From Ophthalmolycus amberensis (lineage: Eukaryota; Chordata; Actinopteri; Perciformes; Zoarcidae), in contig JAFEUB010001192.1 in NCBI GenBank assembly GCA_024529925.1, positions 1-64,000 on the forward strand: DNA of 64,000 nucleotides, given 5' to 3'. A model generated the notes under the pieces. The model worked only from the letters and a program-made list of their open reading frames with translations. It did not search any database and was not told the DNA's origin. The number at the start of each line of letters is the position of its first letter. The first letter of the stretch is position 1. The position numbers were made by a program, and so were the translations under genes. Below are positions 60,239 to 64,000 of this stretch, one piece after another.

Positions 60239-62532
60239 ACGGAGAGGAACCCTCAATCTGAGCAGCAGCCCCTCGAGACTCCCCCAAGTGCTGTGGTCTG
60301 CAGGTATTGGAGCACTATTATTAGCATTGTTTCCTCAAACAAACTCTCCAATCAATTCTATATGCAGTGGCTCGAATCCACAAGGTTTGCACTGTACTTG
60401 TTTAACTTTAAAGGCGTATACTCTGCATAAAAACCTGTCTTTTGAATGTCATAAAATTGTAAACAAATGAAGTTGTAAAATGTATATAGTTTTGTCAAAG
60501 ACTGAGATTAAGTATGTGGCTATATCTTAAATTCAGTCAGTTGGACTCGAAGGGTGACCAATTTTCACTGCAGAGAAACAGTGAAACATCCATAGAAACT
60601 TCTCGAACCCCTCCCGCAGCAAAATACTCTTCTCTGTTGTCCATTCACATCCTTACTATTTTCTACCCAATTGTGACTTTGTCAATATTTCTGCTAAAAT
60701 ACGGCTAAATACCGCAGCTGTGGACTTGAAACATTACTCAGCTCAGATTTTAAGCTTCAGTAATCAATGCTTTTGTGTTAACAATGGATCAAATTACTAT
60801 TTGTAATGTGAAGGTGCATCGGTCGTGGACTAACCGATACAAAACGATCACCCAACACTGCAGATCCCCTCAGCTCAACAAAATGTTTAGCTTCTTTCAG
60901 GTCATTAATGTGTTTTCTGGCCTGAAACTTTTGTTTTTAGTCCCACCACTTTCATCAAGCTTGTTTCCAGTAGCAGACAGCTATTATCAGTCAAAAAGCG
61001 AAAAAGAAAAAGAGCCAGATATGGCTCAGGAGTTGATGGAGATCAAAAACAGAACCAGAAAGACAATGAATATCGAACTTAACATTCGTCAGGGGGCCAG
61101 AAACACAAATCTGCTTTGCTATGATCTTGATGTTTGTCCTCATTGCCAAAGATAATTCCACACTTTGCGAACAATAAAATAACCAAACCAGCAACTTTTT
61201 CTACAAGGTCTAAAACATGAGACAGCTGATAAAAGAAAACATAAGAAAATATTATCTTTTCTCTTAGGCCTGCTGACTCCGATAGTGTCAAGTGTTCTTT
61301 GAAATTCCCGTGAGGGAGCTAAGAGGTGGCCAGAGACATCCATCACCTTTTGGCTGACATACCTACATCTGACATCCTCCAATGTAATATCTATGATTAT
61401 TACATGCTTATAGTGTCTACAGATGAATACTGGTGAGACGGCTTATGAGTCAAAGAAATCTGTAAATATATGATTGTTGAATAAAAACTGCAAAATAAAG
61501 TGGTTGTTGAACACAAGGTGTGAGTTCGCTTTGACTTGAGCACTAAACGCTGACGTTGTATTTCATTCCAAATGTATTGTGAGTCCTGTGACTGCTGCTT
61601 CACAATAAAAGCTTCTTGTATCACTTTGACTGGAGAAGTTGTGATGATTGACACTCAAAACATAACTCAACAATTGGAAATTACTCATCAAAATCAACCA
61701 GTCAGAAACTGGAGGTTCTGAATCAATGAATAGACTTCACAAGACTCGTGTTTCAGAGGTTTGTTGGTCCTCCGCCCACAGAGACAAAAGGCTGAAGTGT
61801 TGCTCCTAAGACAGTTTGTCCTTCAAAATAATTAAACTCTAATTTAATGCATTTAGTTTTAATCATGAGTCGCCTGATGCGAACGCTCCAAAGTGGTAAA
61901 CAATTGAATCTTTGTCTTCACTGCCATCTAGTGAATAAAACAGAAATGCACCAAATAACCACTGAATGCGGTGCAAAGTTTCACCGTTGATGGTCTGTGG
62001 GACATCGCAAGGCATTGTGGGACACCGCAAGGCATTGTGGGATTCCAGGCAATGCAAGACAGACGGGCGACGCAGAGACTTGAGGGGTCGAAAGTGGCAA
62101 AATCTGAACGTGATGCAAACAACACAGTTATTTAGCCTGAACATTTTACAAAGACAAATAGAAAGTGATGCAGCAGCAGCACAAGAAGTTCAGTGTTTCC
62201 CTGCTGTGGATGAATCTCTCTGGAGGAGAAGATCTTTGCTGTAGTTTCTAGGTTGTCTCTTTTGTTCGTCCTGTGAGATAATAGATACAGAAATGAAGAC
62301 ACGACCTGTTGTAAACGCTGTAGGACGACTATTTTAAATGTTTGCTCACTAGAAGCTACTTTCTGAATATCGATGACACGTGCAGAGACGAGCAACAACT
62401 GGAGGATGCGTGATGTCATTTAAAATAAACTCACAAGACAACTTCAGAGTTTGTTCACATTTTTTATTTTCCTAAAGAGGGTCGTCCTCTTTAAAATGAC
62501 AAAAACTAAACTTTTCATCACTTTTTCAAAAG
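58463..62532. other. 3' flank of the zinc-finger paralog
   Basis: This is the counterpart of 21159-24614. It includes AATAAA at 58719-58724, a CA microsatellite at 60206-60236, and a 570-bp segment (59424-59995) not in unit 1 in which nothing is recognised. Confidence 0.6.
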
Positions 62533-63324
62533 CAGCTCCTCCCCCAGCTGGATCTCCTCCAGGAAGAACTTCTGCACCGCCTCAGCGTCCTTCAGGTCCG
62601 GGAGCTGCAGGACAAACAACGGTCAGCCAGCGGAAGGAAAACTCTTCTCTCTGGTTTTCACCGTTTCTTTTTGGGGTCTCTGTGGTCAGATCTCACAGGA
62701 AGTCATCATACGGTGATCAGTAATGAGCTCTGATCTGTGAGCCAGTTAAACTTCATCTGCATGCTGGGAGCGACCCTCCTTCAATCACCATCATCCAATC
62801 AGGAGCCAGATAAAAGCCACCAGCTGATCACTGAAGTCCTCTTTACAATAAAGGTATATAGTGGGTGACTGTTAAAGTAGATTCATCATCATAGTCTTTC
62901 ATTTGTATGTTTACATGATACATCTTAATGCCCGTTGTCATCAAACTGACAGAATAAAACAGGAAGTGAAGATGTGCTGACTTCAGAATAAAAGCCTCAC
63001 AATTGTGTTATAAATATTATTATTACAGTTATATAGCACACAGTGTTAATAAAGAGGATTTTGTATAGAAAAAAACAAGCAAAACATCCACTGATAATAA
63101 TAATAATATTTATTGTATGGTGACTGTTATTTCATCAAGTAAGATTATATCAAACTTTAGAGTCACTGAGTAATATGACTATTTTAAATATTAGTTTCCT
63201 CCCCACACCATACAGCTCACTAATGTGAATTGATTGACAGGTGATAACAGGAAGTGGTACAACAGGTTTGTGCTCACCTTTGCCATACCTGCCCTCTCTT
63301 TGGCTGCCTTCTGCTTTCTCCGCC
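62533..63324 (-). pseudogene. tomm20: tomm20 duplicate, exons 2-3 only
   Basis: Exon 3 (about 62533-62604) and exon 2 (63278-63324) match unit 1. Sequence equivalent to 24615-25709 is deleted, so exons 4 and 5 and the splice donor of exon 3 are lost. The 3' UTR start is fused into exon 3 after AAAAG. The receptor domain is missing, so this copy cannot encode TOM20. Confidence 0.85.
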
Positions 63325-63629
63325 CTGCGACAGAAACACAGAAACAAACATCACGTACAGTCAGAGTCCAGATGATCACCTTTATACTGAATTAAAGACC
63401 AAAGAGAGTTGAAGCACATAACTCACCTTAAAACAACAAACTGAGTTTTGTGTCATGTTTTTAATGACATTTTTATAAAATGCTATATTATGACTTATTT
63501 ATGAGGTTTTTATAATAGACTATACTAAAACCTGCTTTTACAATAATGCATGGGTATTAATCTAATAAGTCACATTTCTATGCTTTTAATACTTTAGTAC
63601 ATTTTCCTGATACCCTATTACTGATCATT

Positions 63630-63970
63630 TTATCCCATTAGACGTTTGAGTGAAACTGTCATAATTAGAATACAAATTCTTGAGTTACGGCCACAAATGT
63701 GTTTTGTGAAGACAGAGACCTCTGACCACCAAACTCTAATAAGTTCATCCCGGCACGTTTGTGCCAAAGTCGAAGGCATTGCCCAAAGGTCTTCCTGAGA
63801 AATAGCGGTCACGAGAAAGGGACGGAGGAACGGCCGGATGGACGGACAGCCTGAACAGCACGGAGGCACAAAAACTTTGACTCGCTCACATCTGGTGAGA
63901 ACTGAGAGCGAAGGCGTCCTGCTTTTCTCTGGAGACCCCGAATCTCTCCGCGACGTTCTCTGAGGTGATG
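63630..63970 (-). pseudogene. acaa1: acaa1 exon 6 fragment with repeat, unit 2
   Basis: 63889-63970 is the copy of acaa1 exon 6 (GITSEN through SREKQDAFAL). Its last codons differ from unit 1 (HQM for QQK), then it passes into the same interspersed repeat (63630-63888). The window ends 30 bp upstream of the exon, so the other exons of this copy would lie outside. Confidence 0.75.
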
Positions 63971-64000
63971 CTGTAAAAACAAAGAACATTAGTTGCCAAC

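Larger units (their letters stand above)
49432..64000 (+). repeat. Segmental duplication, unit 2
   Basis: This is the direct copy of 11264-28377 and continues past the right edge of the window. It starts inside a LINE ORF1, at GCTGCTCACGAGAAAC. It lacks the MITE, the hAT element and tomm20 exons 4-5, and has extra sequence at 59424-59995. Confidence 0.93.

Overview
The window is from a teleost fish nuclear genome. It has spliced vertebrate genes with GT-AG introns, many microsatellites, a fish-type C2H2 zinc-finger gene, and teleost transposons (hAT, PIF/Harbinger, Ty3/Gypsy, LINEs and a tRNA-derived SINE). I recognise pieces of cpe, tll1, acaa1, tomm20 and a klhl10-like gene, all by protein similarity from memory. 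No searches were run. Almost every gene here is partial, duplicated or broken.

Layout: 1-3350 is intergenic DNA with dinucleotide repeats. 3350-7824 (minus) holds the last six exons of carboxypeptidase E, with a one-base frameshift in the first of them. 10685-10865 (minus) is the first coding exon of tolloid-like 1, lying upstream of the partial cpe on the same strand. That order looks like a tandem-duplication junction. 11264-28377 is repeat unit 1 of a large direct segmental duplication. It contains a promoter-like GC-rich block, an internally deleted LINE, a two-exon zinc-finger gene (15542-21158) and tomm20 exons 2-5 (minus), and it ends in acaa1. 28265-43160 (minus) is the 5' half of acaa1 with decayed exons. 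Intron 1 of acaa1 contains a klhl10-like pseudogene in inverted-repeat arrangement, a dead Gypsy element and Harbinger elements. 43370-46400 is transposon-rich and includes a solo LTR and a third fragment of tomm20 3' sequence. 47045-49431 is LINE sequence. 49432 to the end is unit 2 of the duplication, with a frameshifted zinc-finger copy and a tomm20 copy that has lost exons 4 and 5.

The two duplication units allow insertions to be dated. A Harbinger-type MITE (16161-17227) and a hAT element (26777-27964) occur only in unit 1, and unit 2 preserves the empty target sites. The zinc-finger paralogs differ in finger number (8 against about 14) and in the number of 12-residue acidic repeats (17 against 14).

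The most unusual structures are: (1) a 13-copy, 26-bp minisatellite (42721-43060) made from the acaa1 exon 1/intron 1 boundary, so the 5' splice site is repeated 13 times; (2) a roughly 1.5-kb intronic satellite carrying about 32 forkhead-like GTAAACA motifs separated by CAGA runs; (3) a zinc-finger protein with 17 tandem IKEE (SUMO-consensus-like) repeats; and (4) the tll1-cpe arrangement. No operon-like or clearly new multigene system is visible. Several frameshifts could be assembly errors, and this is noted where it applies.
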